Source of the DNA: an uncultured Candidatus Saccharibacteria bacterium
GTDB lineage: Bacteria; Patescibacteria; Saccharimonadia; Saccharimonadales; JACDBH01
Direction: 5' to 3'
DNA length: 32,171 nucleotides
NCBI GenBank assembly: GCA_946479835.1
Contig: CAMLHD010000007.1
Coordinates: 1-32,171, forward strand
Under the pieces are notes generated by a model, which worked only from the letters and a program-made list of their open reading frames with translations, had not been told where the DNA came from and did no database searches. The position numbers and the translations under genes are program-made. Below, piece by piece: positions 23,549 through 29,869 of the stretch. How positions within the stretch are numbered: position 1 is the stretch's first letter; every line of letters starts with the position of its first letter.

Positions 23549-23800
23549 TCACTTTCCATTGGCGGTAAGCGATTTTAGATCCTTGGTAAATGACTCTATG
23601 TCATCCGAGTTATTGGTTAGAAGCGCAAAGGCAATGCTTGACCAATCGATAAGCTTGGGCAGGTTCTTCTTATCAAGCTTTTCGGGGGTGATATTCAAAT
23701 GCGTGGTAATCTGCCGCCTGATAAAGCGCTCGCCGGCCGGACCAAGATATTCCTCGGTGACTTGTACGGTTTTCTTATAGAGTGTATCTTTGTTGCCCAC
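23549..23800 (-). CDS. 83-residue putative signalling adaptor
   Basis: A soluble helical protein. It carries the pattern VTEEYLGPAGERFIRRQI followed by LDKKNLPKLIDWSSIAFALL. The YLGPAGERFI motif looks like a small conserved domain seen near kinases, but I cannot name it with certainty. It lies 1 base from the eight-TM gene and 9 bases from the kinase gene, so it is part of the same operon. Its C-terminal half is predicted helical and could contact the kinase. Its role as an adaptor is inferred from position only. Confidence 0.7.
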   Translation of the reverse strand: MGNKDTLYKKTVQVTEEYLGPAGERFIRRQITTHLNITPEKLDKKNLPKLIDWSSIAFALLTNNSDDIESFTKDLKSLTANGK

Positions 23801-23801
23801 C

Positions 23802-24722
23802 TTATACCTCTTCTATTTGTTTTAGTCTTTTTGCTCCACGAGCCACCATTCCGAAACCGAACGCATATAAGGCGACCAAAAAGTAAACTATAGCCAGAAC
23901 CGGAGTAAGATGAAGCCTGCTGAGCTGATCGGATAAAGTTGTGATAAATCTCGTCAATATAGAAATACTTACGATAATACCTATGCCCACAGACAAATAA
24001 CCAATGGCGGCTCGGTAAATTCTGCCCTTTACCCGGTTCTTATAATCCTGCAGCTCCGTAGCCGCGATAATACCGATGTACCATGTAAAAACATATGGAA
24101 TAGCTAGGCTTATAACCACTAGCCAGTCGGGTAGAAATTCTATATTCCCATCCGCAGATCCATTGCCCTGATATACCAGAAGCCAAGTATATAAGCTCGC
24201 CAAGGCGATGGGTGCCAGGATCCAGTAAGGTGGTGCGGGATTTTCTTTCCTTCTGCTTAATGTAGACTGCAGGCCAACGGCTCCTTTAGCAAGCAAGATC
24301 ATTGAAGACATTACCAAAAGCAACGATAAATAGTTCCGGGCAATGACAATTTCCGAATGAAGATGTGGCTGACGAATCTTAGCGTACGATGCAATCGAGC
24401 CGACTATGGAGCTGATAGGCAAGCTGTATGCCAGTACCGTAAGGCCGTTGGCAATATGGTTCAAATGAGGGCCTTCTTTTGTATCTTTGACGCTGTTGGC
24501 ATAGTTTTTGAAGCGGATAAAGCCATAGAGAGCAAAAATAAAGATAATTGAAAGTGGCACTACCACCGTGAGATTGAGCAGCCTAACGCCGGCGCTCGAA
24601 ATCTCATATCTTGCAAGCGTTTCGGGATCAATAGGAGTACCTAGCGACAATGCCAAATAAATTGCAATCAGAACAACAAATACCCAGATGTGCGGCTTTT
24701 TCAAGTCAATCCCCTTCAACAT
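23802..24722 (-). CDS. eight-TM membrane protein, likely sensor of the operon
   Basis: A 306-residue integral membrane protein with about eight helices (near 13-29, 48-70, 90-114, 128-148, 166-184, 199-220, 235-255 and 272-292). It has a short conserved-looking loop between helices 6 and 7 (ELQDYKNRVKGRIYR) and a basic C-terminus RGAKRLKQIEEV. There is no transporter or enzyme motif. As first gene of the operon with a kinase that lacks TM segments, it may supply the membrane input. The ATG is 24722; the -10 candidates upstream are TATAGT (24758-24753) and TATCCT (24742-24737). Confidence 0.78.
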   Translation of the reverse strand: MLKGIDLKKPHIWVFVVLIAIYLALSLGTPIDPETLARYEISSAGVRLLNLTVVVPLSIIFIFALYGFIRFKNYANSVKDTKEGPHLNHIANGLTVLAYSLPISSIVGSIASYAKIRQPHLHSEIVIARNYLSLLLVMSSMILLAKGAVGLQSTLSRRKENPAPPYWILAPIALASLYTWLLVYQGNGSADGNIEFLPDWLVVISLAIPYVFTWYIGIIAATELQDYKNRVKGRIYRAAIGYLSVGIGIIVSISILTRFITTLSDQLSRLHLTPVLAIVYFLVALYAFGFGMVARGAKRLKQIEEV

Positions 24723-24742
24723 AATATCTTGGCGTTAGGATA

Positions 24743-24758
24743 ACATCAGTTGACTATA
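24743..24758 (-). promoter_or_regulatory. promoter-proximal motif shared with the crp-like gene
   Basis: Minus strand TATAGTCAACTGATGT. Fourteen of 16 bases match the element directly before the Crp-like gene (27198-27183). The TATAGT part is a -10 candidate. A TTGACT lies upstream at 24778-24773, but only 14 bases from it. The 24723-24900 gap holds otherwise AT-rich sequence plus the MFS promoter. Confidence 0.4.
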
Positions 24759-24866
24759 AACTACAAAAAGTCAGTCAAACTATCATATTTAATACAAAAA
24801 TAAACTTTCTAGCCTATACGGTATTACATTGTGCAAATTATTTCAGTGTGATATGCGATGCTAAGC

Positions 24867-24894
24867 TTGCTTACTCGTCCAATAAGACTACTAT
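24867..24894 (+). promoter_or_regulatory. promoter of the MFS transporter gene
   Basis: TTGCTT (24867-24872), 16-base spacer, TACTAT (24889-24894), ending 7 bases before ATG 24901. Transcript predicted to start at the A of the start codon. Confidence 0.5.
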
Positions 24895-24900
24895 GTAATC

Positions 24901-26505
24901 ATGGCAAAAGGGCCTGGCAAGACACTTGTTTTGGTGATGGCCTTGGGAACGTTTGTGGTCGTTTTGGACAACACCATCATGAACGTCTCTATCTCGGCGT
25001 TGGTAAAAGACCTGTCAACTACGGTGTCGGGCGTACAGGCCGCGATTTCTCTTAACGCCCTGATGATGGCAGCCTTTGTGCTGATGGGCGGCAAACTCGC
25101 CGATATAATCGGCATGCGCAAGACTTTCCTGATAGGCGCCGTTCTTTATATCTGTGGCAGCCTGCTGGCTTCGTTCAGCAACAATCTGGCTTTGTTTATT
25201 TTGGGGTGGTGCGCCATCCAGGGCGTAGGCGCCGCCATGATGCTGCCGAATGTGAACACGATCATCCGTGCTTACGTAAAAGGCAAAGCCCGGTCGCAAG
25301 CTTACGGACTGATGGCCGGGGTCAATGCCCTGGGCACGGCGGTCGGGCCGATCATCGGCGGTTTCCTGACCACATTCTTTTCGTGGCGCTGGGCCTTCAG
25401 GCTTGAGGTGCTAATTTTAATAATCGTCCTATGGAACAGCGGCGTGATACCCAAAGACAAGCTGGCCCGGTTCAGGCCCAAGCTTGATAAAATCGGTGTT
25501 GCCTGGCAGTCGGCCGCTATGGCCCTGCTGGTGCTTGGAACTTTGTTCATCTCCGATTACGGGCTGTTCATGGCTAAGCAGCCGTTTCCGCTCTTCGGCA
25601 TGGAGTTCGCGCCGTTCGGCTTGTCAATCGTACCTTTCCTTTGGGCGGCCGGAATTATCTGCCTAAGAATGTTCATATCTCATGAGAAGCAGTTGGAATC
25701 CGCCGGCAAGACGCCTCTAGTAGACATCGGCCTTTTCCGCAATTGGCAGTTTACCCGCGGGCTTGACGTGCGTTTCCTGCATGTCATGCTGATTGCCGGC
25801 ACGACTTTTATCGTTCCGTTATTCCTGCAGGTTACGTTCGGGCTTAGCGCCTTCCAGACCGGTTTCATATTACTGGGACTTACGGCCGGACTATTGATTA
25901 CCGCCCTTGGCGGCGCCAGAAAAGGGTTGCAGTATCTTCCGAAGCAAAAGATACAGTGGGGCTTCTTAACCGCCATTTTGGGCCTGGCGGTCATGGGTGT
26001 CTACGTGTATTTCGGCAATTCGCCAATCGGCCTAGTGCCAGGACTGTTCATTTATGGATTAGGCTTGGGGCTTATCGCGTCACAGATAGTTAATATGGTG
26101 ATGTCATCTGTACCACCCAAGCAAACTGCTGAAGCCTCAGGCATAACTTCCACTATTGAAACTTTAGGCAGCTCGGTCGGCACTGCGGTTGTTGGTACCG
26201 TCTTGGTGGTAGCCTTAACTGCCGGAGCCGGGCGGCTGGTGTCCCAAAGCAGCGTTTTTACGCCAGAGGCAAAAGATCAGATTTCTCAGAATATCTCTTC
26301 CAGCGTTGAAGTTGTGTCAGATCAAGTATTGTCTGACGCTATCCAGGAAAACGGAGCCTATGAAGAAGAGGCTGTGCGAATCTATGACAAAGCCAGGCAG
26401 AATGCCTTTATCATCACCATAATTTTCATGGCATTTATAGCTTTGCTGGCCTATTTGTTGGCAAGAGGTTTGCCCACTAAAAAGGTCCTGGCTACAAACA
26501 GTTAA
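24901..26505 (+). CDS. MFS transporter, DHA2 drug:H+ antiporter family (14 TM)
   Basis: A 534-residue inner-membrane efflux pump. TM1 carries LDNTIMNVSISAL (motif D1 of DHA2). Loop 2-3 has GGKLADIIGMRKTF (motif A). TM5 has GVNALGTAVGPIIGGFL (motif C of exporters), then FFSWRWAF. About 14 hydrophobic helices match the EmrB/QacA group, which exports drugs, dyes or lipophilic compounds using proton flow. No adjacent EmrA-like adaptor is present, so it probably acts alone. It converges with the Crp-like regulator gene. Substrate unknown. Confidence 0.92.
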   Translation: MAKGPGKTLVLVMALGTFVVVLDNTIMNVSISALVKDLSTTVSGVQAAISLNALMMAAFVLMGGKLADIIGMRKTFLIGAVLYICGSLLASFSNNLALFILGWCAIQGVGAAMMLPNVNTIIRAYVKGKARSQAYGLMAGVNALGTAVGPIIGGFLTTFFSWRWAFRLEVLILIIVLWNSGVIPKDKLARFRPKLDKIGVAWQSAAMALLVLGTLFISDYGLFMAKQPFPLFGMEFAPFGLSIVPFLWAAGIICLRMFISHEKQLESAGKTPLVDIGLFRNWQFTRGLDVRFLHVMLIAGTTFIVPLFLQVTFGLSAFQTGFILLGLTAGLLITALGGARKGLQYLPKQKIQWGFLTAILGLAVMGVYVYFGNSPIGLVPGLFIYGLGLGLIASQIVNMVMSSVPPKQTAEASGITSTIETLGSSVGTAVVGTVLVVALTAGAGRLVSQSSVFTPEAKDQISQNISSSVEVVSDQVLSDAIQENGAYEEEAVRIYDKARQNAFIITIIFMAFIALLAYLLARGLPTKKVLATNS

Positions 26506-26543
26506 ATAGCGGGTTCAGTTATTGTTTGGTCTAATTGCTCTTT

Positions 26544-27182
26544 TTAGGTGTCTAGTTTGGCGTTTATTGATTGCAAGTTTTCAATCCTTACGCCCTGTTT
26601 GCTTACACTTACTATCCCGGCTTCTTTTAGTCCCTGCATTTCCCTGCTAACCGTTTCTCGGGATAATCCGGTACGTGCCGCCAAGTCGTTTTCTTTGATT
26701 TCAAGCTGTATCGGCCCGGTATCGGCTGCTTTAAGCTTGCGTGCTTCATTGGCAAGCTCGAATAATAGACGAGACTTGGCAGAACCGGACATCAGTTGTA
26801 CAAGCCTGCCAATCAGGGCATCAGAACCGCGATAAACACGACTTAAAAGATCGTAGAGTACGTCTGGATTAGCTTTGATGTAGTTAAGCGCATCTTCTTG
26901 TGGAACAATGCGAAGACGTACCTTATTTTCAGTTTTAAAAAAATATTTATTGTCAGTTCTATTCATGGCCGATGACATAGGGAAGAAGGCGGGAGGCCGA
27001 AAAACATTTACTATGACTTCGTCGCCACGGTATGAGATATCATACTGGCGTACCCGCCCCTCCAACATGTAGAAAATATGTGCAGGTTCTTCGCCTGCAT
27101 ATAATAATATTTGGCCCTTTTGGTAGATCCGTTCCGGGTATTTGGCAAAATCCTTTGCAACTTTCAGCGCAACGTCATCCAT
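26544..27182 (-). CDS. Crp/Fnr family transcriptional regulator, CRP-type DNA specificity
   Basis: A 212-residue regulator. The N-terminal cyclic-nucleotide-binding-like beta-roll is at about 18-110 (YQKGQILLYAGEEPAHIFYMLEG), followed by a dimerisation helix (about 112-140). The winged helix-turn-helix is DLAARTGLSRETVSREMQGL (166-185). The recognition helix has Arg175, Glu176 and Arg180, the layout of E. coli CRP contacts, predicting GTGA half-sites rather than FNR's TTGAT. There are no Cys residues, so no iron-sulfur cluster. The ligand is unknown; the phosphate-binding pocket of true CRP is not evident. Its -10 contains a GACTATAGTC palindrome. Confidence 0.92.
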   Translation of the reverse strand: MDDVALKVAKDFAKYPERIYQKGQILLYAGEEPAHIFYMLEGRVRQYDISYRGDEVIVNVFRPPAFFPMSSAMNRTDNKYFFKTENKVRLRIVPQEDALNYIKANPDVLYDLLSRVYRGSDALIGRLVQLMSGSAKSRLLFELANEARKLKAADTGPIQLEIKENDLAARTGLSRETVSREMQGLKEAGIVSVSKQGVRIENLQSINAKLDT

Positions 27183-27221
27183 ACATCATCTGACTATAGT
27201 CTCGGGGACTTAAGCGCGCAA
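27183..27221 (-). promoter_or_regulatory. promoter and palindrome of the Crp-like gene
   Basis: -35 TTGCGC (27221-27216), 17-base spacer, -10 TATAGT (27198-27193), 11 bases before ATG 27182. The -10 is inside a perfect palindrome GACTATAGTC (27192-27201). The strand then continues TCAGATGATGT, giving the element shared with the kinase operon. Confidence 0.55.
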
Positions 27222-27244
27222 TGGTATGGCAGTCTTTGGGTTTA

Positions 27245-27466
27245 CTACTCTGTCTTAGTTGGTGCTTTAGCTCGGGCTAATTTCTTGAATGCCAAAAACC
27301 CAACAACTAGTACAATAATAACTCCAACACCGAGCAGCGCCGGGTTAATCCCGCTGCTGTTGCTGACCGTAGTGGCACCTTGCACATGAGCGGTAGATTC
27401 CGTGTGATGTTCGGAAGTTTCGGTTGTAGTTTGTTCGTGGTGTTCGCCTGCATGAGCCAATAACAT
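27245..27466 (-). CDS. 73-residue His-rich single-TM protein
   Basis: Begins MLLAHAGEHHEQTTTETSEH. It has six His in the first 27 residues plus many Thr, Ser and Glu. One TM helix follows (about 45-62, GVGVIIVLVVGFLAFKK) with a basic end. This predicts an outside-facing, possibly metal-binding N-terminal segment. AAAGGAG sits 6 bases before ATG 27466. The frame is open much further upstream, even through the initiator tRNA and its terminator, so the longer version is rejected. A copper or other metal role is only a guess, though a copper operon lies 2 kb away. Confidence 0.7.
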   Translation of the reverse strand: MLLAHAGEHHEQTTTETSEHHTESTAHVQGATTVSNSSGINPALLGVGVIIVLVVGFLAFKKLARAKAPTKTE

Positions 27467-27537
27467 AGATACTCCTTTTGTTGTTAGTGCTAATTTTCTC
27501 ATAATTATGGATTGAAAGAAAAGAACCTGCTTCCTAC

Positions 27538-27562
27538 AAAAAAAGCCCGACCTTAGTCGGGC
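27538..27562 (-). terminator. intrinsic terminator of the initiator tRNA
   Basis: Stem GCCCGAC (27545-27551) and GTCGGGC (27556-27562), loop of four, with seven T on the minus strand (27544-27538). Lies 8 bases beyond the tRNA 3' end. Confidence 0.93.
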
Positions 27563-27570
27563 ACTTTTCT

Positions 27571-27645
27571 TGGTAGCGGGGCCAGGACTCGAACCTGGGA
27601 CCTTGTGGTTATGAGCCACACGAGCTGCCACTGCTCCACCCCGCG
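27571..27645 (-). tRNA. initiator tRNA-fMet (CAT)
   Basis: 75 bases including encoded CCA. The hallmark unpaired 1:72 (C1 and T72), the A11:T24 pair in the D-stem and a body very close to E. coli initiator tRNA identify it (CGCGGGGTGGAGCAG, loop CTCATAA, TTCGAGT T-loop). The anticodon stem TGTGG/CCACA keeps G30:C40 and G31:C39 but has T29:A41 in place of the nearly universal third G:C pair. Confidence 0.97.
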
Positions 27646-27718
27646 ATATTAGGCGTGCAAACACCTATTAAACCAGTCAATATATTATCCTAAGAAACAA
27701 CTTATGTCAATAAAGGCA

Positions 27719-27749
27719 AAGGGATTCCCTTGAAGTTAGAGAATCCCTT
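27719..27749 (-). terminator. hairpin downstream of the 36-residue gene
   Basis: Perfect inverted repeat AAGGGATTC (27719-27727) and GAATCCCTT (27741-27749) with a 13-base loop. On the minus strand it lies 30 bases after the stop at 27780 and is followed by TGCCTTTATT. The weak T-tract makes it a probable rather than certain terminator. The rest of 27646-27779 shows no gene. Confidence 0.5.
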
Positions 27750-27779
27750 CACCTTTAGGACGTTACCGAGGGCTATCGG

Positions 27780-27890
27780 CTATAAATCGCCTTCTGCATC
27801 TTGGATGAACTGCTGGTCTTCATCCATATTTTTTGCTTCCTGGTCCTCCTTGCGGCCCCGGTTGTTCTTTGTTGATTTGCCTCTTGCCAT
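27780..27890 (-). CDS. 36-residue highly charged small protein
   Basis: Starts at ATG 27890 with an excellent AAGGAGG about 5-6 bases upstream and reads MARGKSTKNNRGRKEDQEAK, followed by an acidic, Gln-rich half ending QDAEGDL. The N-terminal third is basic and the C-terminal third acidic, so it is probably disordered. A TATAGT -10 candidate (27927-27922) and a downstream hairpin frame it as an independent unit. No family is recognised; the strong ribosome-binding site is the main evidence that it is real. Confidence 0.65.
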   Translation of the reverse strand: MARGKSTKNNRGRKEDQEAKNMDEDQQFIQDAEGDL

Positions 27891-28046
27891 ATCCGCCTCC
27901 TTAAATTAGTTGGCAAGATTCACTATAGGTAAAAGCATGGGCTTCTTCTGTAACATATTTGGCGGCTTAACTATGAGATTATTCACTGACTACCAGGAGC
28001 AGTGTTCATGAATGAGAACCACAAGTTAAATGATTATTTCTGATTC

Positions 28047-28565
28047 CTAATATCTGATTTCATTGCCTTGCAAAACCTGGAACATGTTTTCGGGTTGTTG
28101 CGAGCTACGCATGTTAAATACTGCCATCCTTACTTCAGCTGACTCTAACTTGTAAGCAACGTAATTGCCCGCAGCAAGCTTGCTGATAGGCGGAATAGCA
28201 CTTTCTGCGGTATGCAGCGATGCTCGCAGTCCGTTACGGAAAGCTTGACTGGATTCGGCTTCATCATTGACTTTGGAAGCAACTCCACTGATTTGCGCCG
28301 TAGTCTGCGTAGCCTCGTCATATACTATGAGCGTGGCACGGCCGTCATGTTTAAGGTCATAGGATTTTTGGGTTTTTTCTTTGGTAATGAACCGCACATT
28401 AAACTCATGGTCCAACGTATAGTAGATCACCGAAGCGTGCGGCGTACCGTCTAGTCCTACCGTGGCTAACACGCCTGTTTGGTTTTCGCTCAAGAAATGA
28501 CGGATGTTTTCCTGTTTGGACTTTGGTATTGTGATTTTTTGATGCCGGTGAACTAGCATGTTCAT
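28047..28565 (-). CDS. pyridoxamine 5'-phosphate oxidase-like FMN-binding split-barrel protein
   Basis: A 172-residue protein with the split-barrel pattern: IRHFLSENQTGVLATVGLDGTPHASVIYY, then FITKEKTQKSYDLKHDGRATLIVYDE and AQISGVASKV. Such proteins bind FMN, F420 or haem and include pyridoxamine phosphate oxidases and general flavin reductases. The exact activity is not determinable. The start is ATG 28565 with AGGAG about 8 bases upstream. The promoter has CATAAT and poor -35, with a CRP-like site centred 41.5 bases upstream of the expected start, suggesting activation by a Crp-type protein such as that at 26544. Confidence 0.82.
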   Translation of the reverse strand: MNMLVHRHQKITIPKSKQENIRHFLSENQTGVLATVGLDGTPHASVIYYTLDHEFNVRFITKEKTQKSYDLKHDGRATLIVYDEATQTTAQISGVASKVNDEAESSQAFRNGLRASLHTAESAIPPISKLAAGNYVAYKLESAEVRMAVFNMRSSQQPENMFQVLQGNEIRY

Positions 28566-28589
28566 TGCTTTTCTCCTGATTACAGTTCG

Positions 28590-28632
28590 ATTATGTTAGT
28601 CAGCGAGCTTATTGTATGTGATACGAATCACG
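28590..28632 (-). promoter_or_regulatory. CRP-type operator and -10 of the split-barrel gene
   Basis: -10 CATAAT (28595-28590), predicted start about 28583. TGTGA - 6 bases - TCACG (28617-28632) matches 9 of 10 core bases of the CRP consensus. Its centre is at about -41.5, the class II activator position, replacing a weak -35. The other plus-strand side (28633-28740) shows no further gene. Confidence 0.6.
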
Positions 28633-28766
28633 CTCAAATATTGACTTCTGTTGCTGCAGCCAGGAGTGATTGGGGTATGTAGTTATTTACCGACAACAGC
28701 ATACGACCGATGGCTCGGAATTGGTTCATCCCTTCAGGCCGGTTAGGTAATCGGCTGCGCTAAGGA

Positions 28767-28772
28767 TATAAT
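28767..28772 (+). promoter_or_regulatory. -10 element of the 82-residue gene
   Basis: Perfect TATAAT, with a weak -35 (TAGGTA, 17-base spacer, or TTAGGT, 18). Predicted start about 28779, followed by a GAGGGG ribosome-binding stretch. Confidence 0.5.
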
Positions 28773-28796
28773 GAGATCAGAGAGGGGCAAAACAAC

Positions 28797-29045
28797 ATGC
28801 CTTCATCCAAGCAAAAAATTGATTTTCTAAAATCTGAGGACGGCACCTGGGCAAGGCGCAATCTCGTTTCAATGGTTACCGATGAAGCCTATAATACTAA
28901 GTCGATTTACAGCTCCAATAGCGAACTTTATCCTGACAACCTAATGCCTTTTGTAGACAGGCACATGGAATATCTTGGTTCCCATCTAGATATCAGCCCA
29001 CAGCAATATCTGTCTAACCTGCGATTGATGACACGTATTAAGTAG
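28797..29045 (+). CDS. 82-residue unknown soluble protein
   Basis: Begins MPSSKQKIDFLKSEDGTWAR. It is mixed charged and aromatic with no TM segment or Cys. GAGGGG lies about 9 bases before the ATG and TATAAT further upstream. It converges with csoR, with the stop codons 2 bases apart. The sequence has a regular alpha-helical look (FVDRHMEYLGSHLDISPQQY). No family is recognised. Confidence 0.65.
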   Translation: MPSSKQKIDFLKSEDGTWARRNLVSMVTDEAYNTKSIYSSNSELYPDNLMPFVDRHMEYLGSHLDISPQQYLSNLRLMTRIK

Positions 29046-29047
29046 AG

Positions 29048-29329
29048 CTAAAGCATCCGGCCGACGGCCCGGACCAGCTCTTCGGTTTTAGCATCAACCC
29101 CTTTTGGGCCAATATTGTCGTTTGTTAGGCAATGCCGGGTATGCTCTTGTAGCAGCTCCAGGCCGACTTTATCCAGAGCCGATTGTACCGCCGATATTTG
29201 GGTGAGGATGTCCACGCAGTATTTATCGTCCTGCACCATTTTGTTTATGCCCCTCACCTGGCCTTCGATCCGGTTGAGCCTCTTGCCTAGTTCTGATTTT
29301 TTGGGGGCGTAGCCGTAATTATTCTTCAT
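29048..29329 (-). CDS. csoR: CsoR-type copper-sensing transcriptional repressor
   Basis: A 93-residue all-helical repressor of the CsoR/RcnR family. The copper(I) ligands of CsoR are present with exact spacing: Cys38, His63, Cys67 (C-x24-H-x3-C). The family signature LGKRLNRIEGQVRGI is at 14-28. Binding Cu(I) releases DNA and opens the operon. The frame opens at 29350, but ATG 29329 has GGAG 7 bases upstream and gives the normal N-terminus, so I start there. It overlaps the end of the DUF4396 gene by 11 bases, and both share one promoter with a CsoR-like operator. Confidence 0.93.
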   Translation of the reverse strand: MKNNYGYAPKKSELGKRLNRIEGQVRGINKMVQDDKYCVDILTQISAVQSALDKVGLELLQEHTRHCLTNDNIGPKGVDAKTEELVRAVGRML

Positions 29330-29783
29330 GACCATGCTCCATGTATTCATGATAAAGCGCGTGGCCCTTGCCGCGTTTTAATAGATACAGATTGACCGGA
29401 TAGGCGGCAAAGAATGCTGCAGTCAAAGCAATGGCCATTGCGCCCCAGAAAAGCGGCTCGTCAATGTGAGCGTGCATAGCGCCAGGTATTAGAACCATCA
29501 CCAAGTTATCTACGATTTCCATAACGGCGATAGACAATGTGTCGGCCGCTACCACGATTGAAAGCGCAGCGCCGAACGACATCCCAAAGCGCCTGAGCGG
29601 CAGCGTAGACAGGCTAAAGCCGAACAAGAAGGCTAAACCGATGGCTAAGAATATGGTGCTGGTGTTGCTTAGTCCGATGGCGGTACCTATTACCAAACCC
29701 AGGACTTCGCCAATTGCACAGCCGGTAAGACAATGCAGGGTTGCGCTAAAGGCCAATCGTTTCTGGCTTATAGTTTTCTTCAT
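29319..29783 (-). CDS. DUF4396 membrane protein, copper-linked
   Basis: A 154-residue protein with about four TM helices. It contains the family motif HCLTGCAIGE (about 17-26) with two Cys and a His close to the first helix, a second region SFGAALSIVVAADTLSIAVME, and a His-rich tail KGHALYHEYMEHGHEE. The Cys/His-rich motifs suggest metal handling. Co-transcription with csoR supports a copper transport or tolerance role, but this is inference. First gene of the operon; its ATG is within the operator, so the mRNA is nearly leaderless. Confidence 0.82.
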   Translation of the reverse strand: MKKTISQKRLAFSATLHCLTGCAIGEVLGLVIGTAIGLSNTSTIFLAIGLAFLFGFSLSTLPLRRFGMSFGAALSIVVAADTLSIAVMEIVDNLVMVLIPGAMHAHIDEPLFWGAMAIALTAAFFAAYPVNLYLLKRGKGHALYHEYMEHGHEE

Positions 29784-29821
29784 ACCCCCCTAGGGTATAT
29801 TAAATGCCTGAAGCTTGTCAA
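29783..29821 (-). promoter_or_regulatory. copper operon promoter with CsoR-like operator
   Basis: -35 TTGACA (29821-29816, perfect), 16-base spacer, -10 TATACC (29799-29794), 11 bases before the ATG at 29783. The G/C-tract pseudo-palindrome TACCCCCCTAGGGTA (29783-29797) matches the classic CsoR operator style. It covers the -10 to the first base of the start codon. Confidence 0.8.
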
Positions 29822-29823
29822 TT

Positions 29824-29851
29824 AAAAAGAGCCCCGGACGGAGCTCTTTTT
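29824..29851 (-). terminator. intrinsic terminator of the secreted-protein gene
   Basis: A 12-base-pair stem with one G-T pair and a 4-base loop, flanked by A5 and T5 (29824-29835 and 29840-29851). It lies 18 bases beyond the stop at 29870 and just before the copper promoter, insulating the two units. Confidence 0.9.
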
Positions 29852-29869
29852 GTTTAAATTACTGATTTA

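Noticed and set aside
24847..24862. Possible CRP site upstream of the MFS gene (TGTGATATGCGATGCT)
   Set aside because: Only the left half-site matches; the right half (ATGCT) does not resemble TCACA.
27467..27664. Longer open frame through the initiator tRNA and terminator, in frame with the His-rich protein
   Set aside because: It translates a tRNA and a transcription terminator; ATG 27466 has its own good ribosome-binding site.
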